Numbered from the stretch's first letter, positions 20,491-31,783 are shown. The stretch is DNA of 64,000 nt from Staphylococcus saccharolyticus (GCF_900458815.1 NZ_UHDZ01000001.1:1364001-1428000); one strand, 5' to 3'. Numbers and translations are program-made. Notes: generated by a model from the sequence alone, not told the origin.

Positions 20491-21471
20491 ATGAAAAAGT
20501 GGCAATTAGTCGGTACTACTGTATTAGGAGCTTCGGTTTTACTTGGCGCTTGTGGCGGTAATAATGGAGGTTCTGGAAGTGGAAGCGATCTTAAAGGATC
20601 TGCAAAAGGTGAAGGTTCATCAACAGTAGCTCAAATCGTTGAAAAATTAAACGAAAAATGGGCTAAGGATCATAAAGATGCTAAAATTTCTTCTGGTCAA
20701 GCAGGTACAGGTGCTGGATTCCAAAAATTCATTGCTGGCGAAACTGATTTCTCAGACGCTTCAAGACCTATTAAAGACGAAGAAAAGAAAAAATTAGAAG
20801 ATAAAGGTATTAAATACCACGAATTCAAAATTGCACAAGACGGTGTAACTATCGCAGTTAACAAAGACAATGACTTTGTTAAAGAATTAACTAAATCACA
20901 ATTAAAAGAAATTTACTCTGGTAAAGCTAAAACATGGAAAGATGTTAACTCTAGCTGGCCAGATAAAAAAATTAATGCTGTATCACCTAACTCAAGTCAT
21001 GGTACTTACGACTTCTTCGAAGAGGAAGTAATGGACAAACAAGATATCAAAGCTGAGAAAAATGCTGATACTAACGCAATCGTATCTTCTGTAACTAAAA
21101 ATAAACAAGGTATCGGTTACTTCGGTTACAACTTCTACGAACAAAATAAAGACAAATTAAAAGAAGTTAAAATCAAAGACGATAACGGTAAAGTTACTGA
21201 ACCAACTAAGAAAACAATCCAAAATGCTTCATATGCTTTAAGTAGACCATTATTCATCTACGTTAAAGACAAATCATTAAAAGACAATAAAGTAATGTCA
21301 GAATTCATGAAATTTGTACTTAAAGATAAAGGTCAATCAGCTGAAGATGCAGGTTATGTAGCTTCACCTAAGAAAACCTACAAATCTGAGTTAAAAGATT
21401 TAAACAAATACTTAGATAAACATCAAAAATCAGACGACAAAAAGTCTGATAAAAAATCAGACGATAAATAA
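20491..21471 (+). CDS. pstS: Phosphate-binding lipoprotein PstS
   Basis: 326 residues. Lipoprotein signal peptide with lipobox LGAC and Cys at 21; a Gly/Ser spacer; then the periplasmic-binding fold with [10 protein letters not shown] and DFSDASRPI, the phosphate-binding loops of PstS. It captures phosphate outside the membrane for PstCAB. The C-terminus is a charged tail of repeated [10 protein letters not shown] units (about 312-326). A strong TTAGGAGG site lies before ATG 20491. Separated from pstC by a 205-bp structured spacer, which may raise pstS output above the rest of the operon. Confidence 0.96.
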   Translation: MKKWQLVGTTVLGASVLLGACGGNNGGSGSGSDLKGSAKGEGSSTVAQIVEKLNEKWAKDHKDAKISSGQAGTGAGFQKFIAGETDFSDASRPIKDEEKKKLEDKGIKYHEFKIAQDGVTIAVNKDNDFVKELTKSQLKEIYSGKAKTWKDVNSSWPDKKINAVSPNSSHGTYDFFEEEVMDKQDIKAEKNADTNAIVSSVTKNKQGIGYFGYNFYEQNKDKLKEVKIKDDNGKVTEPTKKTIQNASYALSRPLFIYVKDKSLKDNKVMSEFMKFVLKDKGQSAEDAGYVASPKKTYKSELKDLNKYLDKHQKSDDKKSDKKSDDK

Positions 21472-21499
21472 AACTCACTGATGTATTAAATACTGAGAA

Positions 21500-21643
21500 T
21501 TGGGAATTTTCGAAAGGTGTACGACAAGGTGGTGTGATACCACTTTGTCTGTTCTTTTCAGCTTTAGGAATGAAATTGAGTTGTCATATGATAAAGATGA
21601 ATTGAACTCAACTATTTCCTCGAGTAATTCCCAATCTTTTTTT
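21500..21643 (+). promoter_or_regulatory. Structured pstS-pstC spacer ending as a terminator/attenuator
   Basis: An outer stem TTGGGAATT (21500-21508) with AATTCCCAA (21626-21634) is followed by TCTTTTTTT. It encloses two inner hairpins: GACAAGGTGGT (21523-21533) with ACCACTTTGTC (21539-21549), 11 bp, and TTGAGTT (21576-21582) with AACTCAA (21605-21611). The shape is a multi-branched RNA closed by a terminator-like stem. Partial termination or 3' protection here would favour pstS over pstCAB-phoU (inference). Confidence 0.6.
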
Positions 21644-21676
21644 AATTATTTTGGGAGATAAGAAAGAGGGTTTTAC

Positions 21677-22603
21677 ATGGCTTCACAAACGAATGTTAGG
21701 GAAATGATAGCCAAGAATAATGACAAAAAGGGAGGGGCAAGTGATAAAATTGTTCCTATCATCCTAGGTATTATTTCAGCTATTTCAATCTTAACTACAA
21801 TTGCTATTTTGTTCACTTTACTCACAGAGACAATTACTTTCTTCATACGTGTACCAATCTCTAAATTCTTTTTATCTGGAACGTGGAATCCTACAGGTTC
21901 ATCACCACAATATGGTATTTGGGCACTTATCATTGGTACATTAAAAATCACGATTATTGCCACTATTGTAGCCGTACCAATTGGTCTAGGTGCAGCCATT
22001 TATCTAAATGAATATGCATCTGATAGAGCACGTAGAATTATCAAACCTATTCTAGAAATATTAGCAGGAATACCAACAATTGTATTCGGTTTTTTTGCAT
22101 TAACTTTTGTTACTCCTATATTAAGAAATATTATTCCAAATTTAGGAGAATTTAACTCTATTAGTCCTGGTATTGTCGTAGGTATCATGATTGTTCCTAT
22201 GATTACAAGTATGAGTGAAGATGCAATGTCTTCTGTACCAGATAAAATTCGTGAAGGTGCTTTTGGATTAGGTGCAACTAAATTTGAAGTTGCTACTAAG
22301 GTGGTTTTACCTGCAGCAACATCGGGAGTAGTAGCTTCAATCGTATTAGGTATCTCAAGAGCCATTGGTGAAACGATGATTGTGTCATTAGCAGCTGGTA
22401 GTTCTCCAACATCCTCATTAAGTTTAACTAGTTCTATACAAACAATGACTGGTTATATTGTAGAAATTGCTACAGGAGATGCCCCCTTCGGATCAGATAT
22501 CTATTACAGTATCTATGCTGTTGGATTTACATTATTCATCTTCACATTAATCATGAACTTATTGTCACAATGGATTTCTAAACGTTTCAGAGAGGAGTAT
22601 TAA
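21677..22603 (+). CDS. pstC: Phosphate ABC transporter permease PstC
   Basis: 308 residues. About six spans after a charged 25-residue N-terminus; the permease loop EGAFGLGATKFEVATKVVLP (about 194-213) is the EAA motif contacting PstB. It forms the phosphate channel with PstA. ATG 21677 is preceded by AAAGAGGG. The next gene, pstA, starts one base after the stop. Confidence 0.95.
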   Translation: MASQTNVREMIAKNNDKKGGASDKIVPIILGIISAISILTTIAILFTLLTETITFFIRVPISKFFLSGTWNPTGSSPQYGIWALIIGTLKITIIATIVAVPIGLGAAIYLNEYASDRARRIIKPILEILAGIPTIVFGFFALTFVTPILRNIIPNLGEFNSISPGIVVGIMIVPMITSMSEDAMSSVPDKIREGAFGLGATKFEVATKVVLPAATSGVVASIVLGISRAIGETMIVSLAAGSSPTSSLSLTSSIQTMTGYIVEIATGDAPFGSDIYYSIYAVGFTLFIFTLIMNLLSQWISKRFREEY

Positions 22604-22604
22604 T

Positions 22605-23507
22605 ATGGTGACAACTAATTCAGCAAATAAAACATTGATTAATAAGAAGTCGGTTGAAAAAAATATTTCTTCTCGCGATAAGAAAAATAGTATTAACAAG
22701 TGGTTATTCTTTCTCTGTACGTTAATTGGTTTAGTAGTATTAATTGCTTTATTAGCACAAACAATTATAAAAGGTGCAGGACATCTAACACCTGAATTCT
22801 TCACTAATTTTTCATCTTCTACACCTGCAGATGCTGGAATTAAAGGAGCTTTAGTTGGTACAATTTGGCTAATTTTAAGTATTATTCCCATTACAATTAT
22901 TTTAGGAATTGGAACAGCTATTTACTTAGAAGAATATGCGAGAGACAATGTTTTCACTCAAATTGTTAAGGTAAGTATTTCAAACTTAGCAGGTGTACCT
23001 TCAATTGTATTTGGTTTACTGGGATACACATTATTTGTAGGAGCAGCTGGTATGGGTAACAGTGTTTTAGCAGCAGCGTTAACAATGTCGTTACTTATCT
23101 TACCTGTCATCATTGTTTCGAGCCAAGAAGCAATCAGAGCTGTTCCTGGTTCAGTAAGAGAAGCATCATATGGCCTTGGTGCAAATAAATGGCAAACAAT
23201 TAGAAGAGTTGTATTACCAGCAGCGTTACCTGGTATTTTAACAGGTTTCATTTTATCTTTATCTCGTGCGTTAGGAGAAACAGCTCCACTTGTTGTTATC
23301 GGTGTTCCAACTATCTTATTAGCTACACCTAACAGTATATTAGATCAATTCTCTGCATTGCCAACTCAGATTTACGCTTGGGCTAAAATGCCACAAGCAG
23401 AATTCCAAAATGTTGCATCAGCTGGAATTATCGTATTACTAGTAATCTTGCTACTTATGAATGCTGTAGCCATATTATTACGTAATAAGTTTAGTAAAAA
23501 GTTCTAA
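22605..23507 (+). CDS. pstA: Phosphate ABC transporter permease PstA
   Basis: 300 residues. A basic N-terminal extension (about 1-40) and six spans; EAA loop REASYGLGANKWQTIRRVVL (about 185-204). It pairs with PstC. AGAGGAG at the pstC end provides its ribosome site, so the two are coupled. A 94-bp gap separates it from pstB. Confidence 0.95.
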   Translation: MVTTNSANKTLINKKSVEKNISSRDKKNSINKWLFFLCTLIGLVVLIALLAQTIIKGAGHLTPEFFTNFSSSTPADAGIKGALVGTIWLILSIIPITIILGIGTAIYLEEYARDNVFTQIVKVSISNLAGVPSIVFGLLGYTLFVGAAGMGNSVLAAALTMSLLILPVIIVSSQEAIRAVPGSVREASYGLGANKWQTIRRVVLPAALPGILTGFILSLSRALGETAPLVVIGVPTILLATPNSILDQFSALPTQIYAWAKMPQAEFQNVASAGIIVLLVILLLMNAVAILLRNKFSKKF

Positions 23508-23586
23508 TCAGACATAAGGGAAAATGTTATTGAAATGTGATAAAGATAAAAACTCATTAAGTTTATCCTGAGCTCACTATATGTAG

Positions 23587-24480
<894 letters not shown>

Positions 24481-24486
24481 AACTAA

Positions 24487-25134
24487 ATGGCAATTATTAG
24501 GCAAAAATACGAAGGCCAGCTAGATGAGTTAATCAAAGATTTACGACGTCTAGGTCTTCGTGTTTATCTTAATATTAATAACGCGTTAGTGTCGTTGGGT
24601 GAAGAAAAGAGAGCACTTGCTAGAGAAACCATTGAAAAAGATAAAGAAATTAACCAGTTAGATTATGAAATAAACGAAAAAGTAATAATGTTAATTACAA
24701 AACAGCAACCTATAGCTACAGATTTACGAATGATGATGGCGGCATTAAAAATTTCAACTGACTTTGAACGAATGGGAGATAACGCAGCGAGTATTGCTCA
24801 TATACGCTTAAGAGTTAAAATAAATGACGATTATGTCTTTACACGCCTAAAAACAATGGGGAAATTAGCTATGCTCATGCTCGAAGACTTAAATCATGCA
24901 ATTAAAAATGAAGATTTACCTCTTATCAGAGAAATTATCGAAAGAGATGAAGATATTGATGATTTATACGTTAATATTGTCAATACGACCTATTTAATAG
25001 ATAATGATCCTTTTGTCGCAGGGCAAGCTCATCTAGCTGCACGACATCTTGAACGTATTGGAGATCACGTAAGTAATGTCGCTGAAAGCGTTTATTACTA
25101 TTTAACCGGTCAACATTTTGAAAGATTTGAATAA
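24487..25134 (+). CDS. phoU: Phosphate-signalling regulator PhoU
   Basis: 215 residues, two three-helix repeats. The metal-binding motifs are seen in the pattern TDFERMGDNAAS (about 95-106) and HLERIGDHVSN (about 188-198). PhoU links the Pst transporter to the PhoR kinase and restrains uptake when phosphate is ample. It starts 6 bp after pstB and is the last gene of the operon; a hairpin at 25189-25247 follows. Confidence 0.95.
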   Translation: MAIIRQKYEGQLDELIKDLRRLGLRVYLNINNALVSLGEEKRALARETIEKDKEINQLDYEINEKVIMLITKQQPIATDLRMMMAALKISTDFERMGDNAASIAHIRLRVKINDDYVFTRLKTMGKLAMLMLEDLNHAIKNEDLPLIREIIERDEDIDDLYVNIVNTTYLIDNDPFVAGQAHLAARHLERIGDHVSNVAESVYYYLTGQHFERFE

Positions 25135-25187
25135 CCAAAACTTATTATTGTAAAACTAATATAAATAAGACAGTACTCCTAAATAAT

Positions 25188-25248
25188 TAAAGCCTCAAAT
25201 GGAAACCTTGATGGCTATCACATAGTAGGTTTCATTCGGGGCTTTTTA
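25188..25248. terminator. Terminator between phoU and pepF
   Basis: Long interrupted stem: AAAGCC(T)C near 25189 with G(G)GGCTTT near 25239, and inner AATGGAAACC with GGTTTCATT (25228-25236), then a T run. It serves phoU and possibly convergent pepF. Confidence 0.75.
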
Positions 25249-25263
25249 TATACTTTTTTAAAA

Positions 25264-27075
25264 TCAGTACTCTGATTCAATTTGATTTGTTAAATGTTCT
25301 AATTCATCAACTAAATCTGAAATATATTTAATTGTTGCTTTTAACGGTGCATCAGTAGTAATGTCTACGCCGGCTATTTGAGCAAGCTCAACTGGTGATT
25401 TGCTGCCACCTGCTTTGAGTGTTTCCAACCAACGATCTACAGCAGGTTGTCCTTCATTTTTAATCTTCTGAGAAACAACTGTACCAATCGTTAAACCTGC
25501 AGAATAAGTGTAAGAGTATAATCCCATATAATAATGTGGTTGTCTCATCCATGTTAATTCAACACCATCTGTCATTTCTACAGCATTACCAAAGAATTTT
25601 TCATACGTATTCAACATAATTTGATTAAGAAGTGAAGCAGTCAGTGATTCTCCTTGGTCGACACGTTGATAAACTTCACGCTGATAAGCTGCTTCTAATA
25701 AATGTGTAACCATATTATGATAATACGTTCTAGAGAGGATTGTCCCAATGACCCAACGTTTAAATTTCGGATCTTGACTACTATTAAATAAATAATTAGA
25801 CATCAACATTTCATTCATCGTGGATGGCGCTTCTACAAAATACATTGAGGCTTCAGACTCTAATAAGTTCTGATGATTCTGTGCTAGTGTGAAATGACCA
25901 GCATGACCTAATTCATGAGCAAGTACAAACGTTTCTGCCATCTTTCCAGTCCATGAAATAAACACATATGAATGTGTATAATAAGGACTCGCACAATAGG
26001 CGCCTGTATCTTTCCCTTTGTTCTGAGCAAAATCAATCCAACGTTGACTGTAAGCTGACTCTAGCATTTTCACGTAATCTTCGCCAAGAACATTTAACGC
26101 ACCATAAATATAGTCTTTTGATTCCTCAATCGAAATATCTGGCTCATAGCTAGGATCTAAAGATATCTTCAAATCCTCAAAGCGTATTTTATCGAGACCA
26201 TGTACACGTTGAATAAGCTTTGCGTATTTTTGCATAACTGGCGCTAAATCGCTCATTATGACATCAATTTGTCTATCAAACAAGTCACGAGATACTGCTT
26301 GTTCTTGAAGAAGATAATCTATAACAGAATCATAACCACGTAAATCCGCTTCAATCTTTTCTTGTTGTACTTGCATATTATAAGTTGCTGCAGTGGTGTG
26401 TTGATATTTACGAATAGCAGTACTAAATGCCTTAAAACTTTTGCGTCTAAATTCCGGATCTGGATTATCTTCATATTCATTTTCAAAAGTTGCATAATCT
26501 AAAGGATATGTTACACCCGCGTGTTCAAATGATTCAAAATCAATATCTAAACTTTTAGTTGTTCCATACAATTCAAAAGGACTTCTTAAAGTAGGGGTTA
26601 ATATTGCTAATACCTGTTCAACATCTATAAACAATTGATATGGTTTACGGTCTTGTAATTGTTTAATGAAATGTGGATAGTTCGAATTTTGTTTTAATTC
26701 ATTAAATGCACTATCGGATAATCCTAATATTTCAGAGTCCACAAAAGATAATAGACCAGCTATTTTACCTGAGGTCGTATTAAGTTTTGCATTAACCCTT
26801 TGAGCGTCTTCATTACCTGTATCGACACTTACTCTAAGTTCTGGATAATTATATAAACGATCTAGTTGAATTAAAATATCTTCATACTCTTTCAAAGCTT
26901 CCTCAATGATTTCGATATGATTAAGCTTTTTGTAGTATTTCTTATTAAAGTCTTTAGATGATTGTAATACATGTTCTAATGTGTGATAAAAATCATCATC
27001 ACTCGTGAACAAATCCTTTAAATTCCATTTCTTATCAGTAGGGACATCTTTTCTTAAAGGTAATCCTTGTGTCAT
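25264..27075 (-). CDS. pepF: Oligoendopeptidase F (M3 metallopeptidase)
   Basis: 603 residues from MTQGLPLRKD. A start 21 bases further upstream is possible, but AAAGGAGTGG lies eight bases before the ATG at 27075-27073. The M3 zinc site HELGH lies near residue 386 (AHELGHAGHF), with the downstream Glu in LLESEASMYF. PepF cuts short peptides in the cytosol, in peptide nutrition and turnover. It is monocistronic and convergent with phoU. Intact over 1.8 kb. Confidence 0.93.
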   Translation of the reverse strand: MTQGLPLRKDVPTDKKWNLKDLFTSDDDFYHTLEHVLQSSKDFNKKYYKKLNHIEIIEEALKEYEDILIQLDRLYNYPELRVSVDTGNEDAQRVNAKLNTTSGKIAGLLSFVDSEILGLSDSAFNELKQNSNYPHFIKQLQDRKPYQLFIDVEQVLAILTPTLRSPFELYGTTKSLDIDFESFEHAGVTYPLDYATFENEYEDNPDPEFRRKSFKAFSTAIRKYQHTTAATYNMQVQQEKIEADLRGYDSVIDYLLQEQAVSRDLFDRQIDVIMSDLAPVMQKYAKLIQRVHGLDKIRFEDLKISLDPSYEPDISIEESKDYIYGALNVLGEDYVKMLESAYSQRWIDFAQNKGKDTGAYCASPYYTHSYVFISWTGKMAETFVLAHELGHAGHFTLAQNHQNLLESEASMYFVEAPSTMNEMLMSNYLFNSSQDPKFKRWVIGTILSRTYYHNMVTHLLEAAYQREVYQRVDQGESLTASLLNQIMLNTYEKFFGNAVEMTDGVELTWMRQPHYYMGLYSYTYSAGLTIGTVVSQKIKNEGQPAVDRWLETLKAGGSKSPVELAQIAGVDITTDAPLKATIKYISDLVDELEHLTNQIESEY

Positions 27076-27334
27076 ACTTACCACTCCTTTATCCATCGTT
27101 AAATTTCATTATACTAAAATCAACAATGATTCTCATAATGAAAGGTCAGTAGCAGGGGATTAATTGTTTATGAAACTTAGCGAAAGGGAATATACAAATT
27201 ATTATAATTATTAAACTTAACTTTATTGATTGTTTAATTACTATATTTTAAAATTGTTACTACTCAAGTCTGAATAATTATTTAATGTTAAATAGTATAA
27301 TAGTATTTAAATTTAGGTAATAGGAGCACGTATA

Positions 27335-27679
27335 ATGACAATATTTGATATGCCTAATTATTTATGGATAACCATCCTATCAATGATTGTGTTAACAGTA
27401 TTTTGTACATTAGTTTTACATAAATGGTTTCAAGCAGCAGTGATTACTTTTGTAGTATTAGCTATACTTGCCTTTTTCATTCCTAATTTCCAAGATATTT
27501 CATATCAACCTTTACTTGGATATGCTGCATTTTTAGGAATTATGAGTTTAATTACAAGTTTCCTACTGTGGTATTTTACAAGAAATTGGAGACGGGAACG
27601 TAATAAGATTAAACTGGAAAAAGAACTTCGTAAATATGATACCGACAACGATGATATGCCTCGACGTAGTTATAAATAA
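27335..27679 (+). CDS. Small membrane protein of unknown function
   Basis: 114 residues with three or four hydrophobic spans (about 9-30, 32-50, 62-90) and a basic tail NWRRERNKIKLEKELRKYDTD facing the cytosol. ATAGGAG precedes ATG 27335. The same kind of small gene lies between pepF and the nik/opp2 genes in staphylococci. Function unknown. A 13-bp terminator follows, so it is its own unit. The 259 bases upstream show no gene. Confidence 0.65.
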   Translation: MTIFDMPNYLWITILSMIVLTVFCTLVLHKWFQAAVITFVVLAILAFFIPNFQDISYQPLLGYAAFLGIMSLITSFLLWYFTRNWRRERNKIKLEKELRKYDTDNDDMPRRSYK

Positions 27680-27690
27680 CATTTTATTTA

Positions 27691-27729
27691 AACTCAACTT
27701 TGTTATAGTTAAGACAAGGTTGAGTTTTT
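27691..27729 (+). terminator. Terminator after the small membrane protein gene
   Basis: 13-bp stem AACTCAACTTTGT (27691-27703) with ACAAGGTTGAGTT (27714-27726), one G-U, then a T run. Confidence 0.8.
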
Positions 27730-27856
27730 CATTTAAAAATTCTAAATACTCACTGTAGCTTTTACTATTAATTTTTAAATAGAGAGATTATAATAGATAA
27801 TGAATTTTATTATTTAATAAATATATAATCCATTTAAAATGGAAGGATGCTAAAGA

Positions 27857-28861
27857 ATGATTAAAACGATAATTTCAAAATTTTTACAGATGATTATCGT
27901 CTTATTTATATTAACCACTTTAACTTTTATATTCATGAAAGTATCACCCGGAAACCCCGTAGGCAAAATTTTACATCTAGATACCTCGCAAGTTTCGAAT
28001 TCTCAAATCAAGGCGACAGAGAACAAATTAGGTTTAAATGACTCTATATTTTCACAATGGTGGCATTGGTTTAGTCAATTATTACATTTTGACTTAGGTA
28101 CAAGTTACCAAACTGGAGAATCTGTTTCTAAAGAATTATTAAATTATATCTCACCAACATTGATTATCACCTTTGGAACGCTTGTACTATCAATGATTAT
28201 CTCTATGCCATTAGGGATTATAGCGGCTTTAAATTATCATAAATCATTAGATAAATTGATACGTATTTTAACATCATTATCTGTCAGTTTACCTTCATTC
28301 TTTATTGGTTTAGTATTATTGTTTATTTTCAACCAAAAATTAAATCTATTGCCAACCTCAGAAGAAGGTTCAATTACTAGTTATATTTTACCTATTGTTA
28401 CTATGAGCATAGGTATGTGTGCATATTATATACGTTTTATACGTTCCAATCTTTTAGAGCAATATCAAAGTCCCATAGTTGAGGCATCACGACTAAGAGG
28501 AATGCCTGAAAAATATATACTATTTCATGATATTTTCAAACCAACTATGATACCTGTTATTCCGCTATTAGGTTTATCAGTAGGAAGTTTAATAGGTGGA
28601 ACAGTTGTTATAGAAAACCTATTTGATATTCCTGGATTAGGTTACTTTTTAGTAGATAGTATTAAATCTAGAGATTATCCAGTCATTCAAGGTTGTGTGC
28701 TATTGATAGGCTTCTTTGTTGTCATTATTAATACTATTGCTGATTTGCTAGCATTGTTCATTGATCCTAAACAACGCTTTGCGATGATGAGTAAACATCA
28801 ACTATTCAATTTTAAGCAGTCAAACATAGATAAAAGTGAAGGTGATCATCATGAATTTTAA
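27857..28861 (+). CDS. nikB: Nickel (Opp2-type) ABC transporter permease NikB
   Basis: 334 residues. N-terminal span then the large external loop typical of OppB/NikB permeases, five more spans, and the EAA loop [20 protein letters not shown] (about 208-227). In S. aureus this operon, first called opp2, was shown to import nickel for urease. GGAAGGAT precedes ATG 27857. No substrate-binding protein gene adjoins it. Confidence 0.88.
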   Translation: MIKTIISKFLQMIIVLFILTTLTFIFMKVSPGNPVGKILHLDTSQVSNSQIKATENKLGLNDSIFSQWWHWFSQLLHFDLGTSYQTGESVSKELLNYISPTLIITFGTLVLSMIISMPLGIIAALNYHKSLDKLIRILTSLSVSLPSFFIGLVLLFIFNQKLNLLPTSEEGSITSYILPIVTMSIGMCAYYIRFIRSNLLEQYQSPIVEASRLRGMPEKYILFHDIFKPTMIPVIPLLGLSVGSLIGGTVVIENLFDIPGLGYFLVDSIKSRDYPVIQGCVLLIGFFVVIINTIADLLALFIDPKQRFAMMSKHQLFNFKQSNIDKSEGDHHEF

Positions 28862-29696
28862 ATTAACGAAGAAGAACACAATTTTTTTAGTGTTCATCGT
28901 TTATATGATTATCCTTGTTGCCTGCCAATTTTTGGTTAATAATGAATCAGCATTTAAAGTTAATTTATCTCACACATTTGAACCAATAAGCTTTAACCAT
29001 TTACTAGGTACAGATGATTACGGTCGTGATTTATTTAGTCGCTTAATCATAGGCGCACGTTCAACTTTATTTATCACATTATTAACATTATTATTTACAG
29101 TCATCATTGGAGTGCCTCTTGGATTACTTGCAGGTTATAAAAAAAGTTGGATTGATGCCGTAGTTATGAGAATCATTGATATCGGTTTAAGCATACCAGA
29201 GTTTGTTATTATGATTGCTCTAGCAAGCTTTTTTCATCCTAGTATATGGAACCTAGTGATTGCGATTACGTTAATTAAATGGATGAACTATACAAGAGTA
29301 ACAAGAGGTATTGTTAACGCAGAAATGAACCAATCTTATATTCTAATGGCACAATTTTTCAAAGTTTCAACTTTAAATATTTTATTTAAACATCTATTAC
29401 CAAAAGTTATTCCTTCTATTTTAGTCATTATGATTGTAGATTTTGGAAAGATTATTTTATATATTAGTTCACTATCCTTTTTAGGATTAGGAGCGCAACC
29501 GCCATCTCCTGAATGGGGAGCAATGCTTCAAGCAGGACGTGATTTTATTACATCGCATCCTATTATGATTATCGCACCTGCTACATTGATATCTATGACT
29601 ATATTAATATTTAATCTCACAGGTGATGCAGTTAGAGATCGTTTATTGGAGAAAAGAGGTGTAAAGATTGAAACTTTTGACGGTAAAGAATCTTAA
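28851..29696 (+). CDS. nikC: Nickel ABC transporter permease NikC
   Basis: 281 residues from ATG 28851 ([10 protein letters not shown]), chosen over the in-frame ATG at 28836 because GAAGGTG lies six bases before it. OppC/NikC family: [18 protein letters not shown] motif near residues 58-71 and EAA-type loop around the middle. It overlaps nikB by 11 bp. Confidence 0.88.
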   Translation: MNFKLTKKNTIFLVFIVYMIILVACQFLVNNESAFKVNLSHTFEPISFNHLLGTDDYGRDLFSRLIIGARSTLFITLLTLLFTVIIGVPLGLLAGYKKSWIDAVVMRIIDIGLSIPEFVIMIALASFFHPSIWNLVIAITLIKWMNYTRVTRGIVNAEMNQSYILMAQFFKVSTLNILFKHLLPKVIPSILVIMIVDFGKIILYISSLSFLGLGAQPPSPEWGAMLQAGRDFITSHPIMIIAPATLISMTILIFNLTGDAVRDRLLEKRGVKIETFDGKES

Positions 29697-30450
29697 CGTT
29701 AATGATGATACCGGAAAATCGCTCATTCAAAATGTCAATTTAACTATTTATAAACAAGCAATGAATATTATTATCGGCGAAAGTGGGGCTGGAAAGAGTC
29801 TGACAGCAAAAGCCCTTTTAAATTACCTGCCACCACACTTGAGCATGACTTATGAAAAATATGAAATAGATGATAGAAATTCTCAAGACATCAAACAATT
29901 ACTAGGAAGACACATTGGATATATTTCTCAAAATTATGCCCAAAGTTTTAATGAATACACGTCTTTAGAGAAGCAGTTAATAGCGATTTATTGTAATCAT
30001 TTTGATGTTACTAAAATGGAAGCTTTAGATAAAGTTAAAACAGCTTTAACTTGGGTGAATTTAAATGATACTTCAATTATAAAAAAATATAGTTTTCAAC
30101 TTTCAGGAGGACAATTAGAAAGAGTTTATATCGCAAGCGTCCTCATGTTAAATCCCGAACTTATCATCGTGGATGAACCAGTAGCATCTTTAGATGTTGT
30201 CAATGGCCATCAAATAATGAAGTTATTACAGCATATCGTCAAGGATCATCACAATACTGTTCTATTAATTACTCATAATATGAATCATGTGCTTAACTAT
30301 GGAGATTATTTTAATGTCATGAAAAATGGTAACCTCATTGAAACGGGAGAAATAAACAACTTATTTAATCATCACATTATAGAGAATTATACGAAACAAT
30401 TACTCTGTTATAGAAATAAGTTGCAGAAGGGAGTGCATCAGCAATCATGA
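29668..30450 (+). CDS. nikD: Nickel ABC transporter ATPase NikD
   Basis: 260 residues. Starts with TTG at 29668, 29 bases inside nikC, after GAGGTG. Walker A GESGAGKS, signature LSGGQLERV and Walker [13 protein letters not shown] are intact. It pairs with NikE to drive NikBC. Confidence 0.88.
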   Translation: MKLLTVKNLNVNDDTGKSLIQNVNLTIYKQAMNIIIGESGAGKSLTAKALLNYLPPHLSMTYEKYEIDDRNSQDIKQLLGRHIGYISQNYAQSFNEYTSLEKQLIAIYCNHFDVTKMEALDKVKTALTWVNLNDTSIIKKYSFQLSGGQLERVYIASVLMLNPELIIVDEPVASLDVVNGHQIMKLLQHIVKDHHNTVLLITHNMNHVLNYGDYFNVMKNGNLIETGEINNLFNHHIIENYTKQLLCYRNKLQKGVHQQS

Positions 30451-31145
30451 TACTGATTAATCATGCTTCCTTCGCTTATCATAAAAAAACGCCTATTTTT
30501 TTAAAAGATATCAATTTACGTATTGATCAAGGTGAAAAAGTAGGGGTTTTAGGAGAAAGCGGGGCTGGAAAAAGTACGCTTGGTTCGATAATTTTAGGTC
30601 AACATATTCCAACTAAAGGCAATATAATCATTCAATCTAAAAAAGTATTACCCATTTTTCAGCACGCTATAGAAAGTTTTGATCGTCAATATACGATTCA
30701 ACATTCTCTTGAAGAACCTCTTAACTTTTATCGACATTTGAAGTCGAATGATATACAAGAAACAGTTCTTAAATATTTAAACAAATTCAATTTATCTTCA
30801 CACTTATTAAAGAAGTACCCATCAGAAGTAAGTGGGGGGCAACTACAAAGATTTAATATTATTCGATCATTAATGGCTCAACCTGATATTTTAGTTTGTG
30901 ATGAAATCACATCGAACTTAGACGTTTTCGCTGAACAAAATGTGATTAATATATTAAAAGAAGAGGAAGAAGTTAAGTCAAAAACAATAATTGTGATATC
31001 TCATGATTTGTCTGTCTTGCAAAGATTAACTCAAAGAATGATAGTTCTCAAAAATGGTAAAATTGTTGATGATTTCGTTAATAAAGATTTATTTAGCAAC
31101 CAAAGACATCCATATACAAAACTATTAATTCAAACATTTGAATAA
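30447..31145 (+). CDS. nikE: Nickel ABC transporter ATPase NikE
   Basis: 232 residues, ATGA overlap with nikD. Walker [10 protein letters not shown], signature VSGGQLQRF and ILVCDEITSNLD (Walker B with Ile where Pro is common) are present. It is shorter than OppF proteins, lacking a long C-terminal domain, as usual for NikE. A palindrome at 31191-31233 follows. Confidence 0.87.
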   Translation: MILINHASFAYHKKTPIFLKDINLRIDQGEKVGVLGESGAGKSTLGSIILGQHIPTKGNIIIQSKKVLPIFQHAIESFDRQYTIQHSLEEPLNFYRHLKSNDIQETVLKYLNKFNLSSHLLKKYPSEVSGGQLQRFNIIRSLMAQPDILVCDEITSNLDVFAEQNVINILKEEEEVKSKTIIVISHDLSVLQRLTQRMIVLKNGKIVDDFVNKDLFSNQRHPYTKLLIQTFE

Positions 31146-31190
31146 TTGATTTATATAATTAAATACTTCAGATGATTTTCATTAATGAAA

Positions 31191-31233
31191 TGAACCCCAA
31201 AAGTTGGACTCAAAATCTAACTTTTGGGGTTCA
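31191..31233. repeat. 43-bp near-perfect palindrome after nikE
   Basis: TGAACCCCAAAAGTTGGA (31191-31208) pairs with TCTAACTTTTGGGGTTCA (31216-31233), one G-U, loop CTCAAAA. It can end nikE transcripts. It also resembles terminal sequences of IS3-like elements and sits exactly where the neighbouring lipoprotein pseudogene breaks off. Confidence 0.6.
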
Positions 31234-31732
31234 CTACATAATCATTCGTTAATTGATTGCCACCTTCACCAAAATACCATGCATTGGATTCAAATTGATA
31301 TACGCTGAATTATCTTTCATTTTTTTATCAGCATGTTTGTGATGCCAAGATCTTTATTTAAAAATCCTCCAAAACGACACTTGAACTGAACGCTTTAATT
31401 CCTTATCTGGACTTACGAATAGAATTTTAGCATTTGGTACCGCTTTTTTCATTTCGTCAATTGTCTTAGTATGTGCTTGTCTAAATGATGTAAGAATAAG
31501 CTCTGGTTTAGATTTAGGCAATTGATCATAACTTGGTCTACAGGAACTTTAACAGTGACTGTTTTCGTTTCACCACGATGATGTGTATTATTCTTATCCT
31601 TAAATTCATATGTATTTTTAATAGTCACTGTTTTTTAGAATCATGACTATTATTTGACTTATTGTTGTTTCCACAAGCTGTTAATACTATAGCAAATAAT
31701 AAAATAGATACTAATGTTAATATTTTTTTCAT
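31233..31732 (-). pseudogene. Iron-siderophore-binding lipoprotein, decayed and truncated
   Basis: ATG 31732-31730 with AGGAGGA upstream opens MKKILTLVSILLFAIVLTAC, a lipoprotein signal with lipobox LTAC. A TGA follows at about codon 36; then, in shifted frames, KTVTIKNTYEFKDKNNTHHR, a stretch like the ETKTVTVKVPVDP strand, and PELILTSFRQAHTKTIDEMK appear. A later piece reads ESNAWYFGEGGNQLTNDYVV. These are landmarks of SirA/SstD/FhuD-like siderophore receptors, with internal deletions. It ends at the 31191 palindrome, so the C-terminus is lost. A Fur box lies upstream. Iron uptake by this receptor is gone. Confidence 0.65.
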
Positions 31733-31752
31733 AACAATCCTCCTATCAATAG

Positions 31753-31767
31753 TGATAATCATTTTCA
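31753..31767. promoter_or_regulatory. Fur box
   Basis: TGATAATCATTTTCA differs by one base from the 15-bp Fur consensus TGATAATNATTATCA. It lies 21 bp upstream of the lipoprotein pseudogene start, so that gene was iron-repressed. Confidence 0.7.
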
Positions 31768-31783
31768 ATAAGAATATTGATAC

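Noticed and set aside
21673..23251. Several minus-strand frames opposite pstC and pstA
   Set aside because: They are complements of membrane-protein codons and the plus-strand genes are certain.
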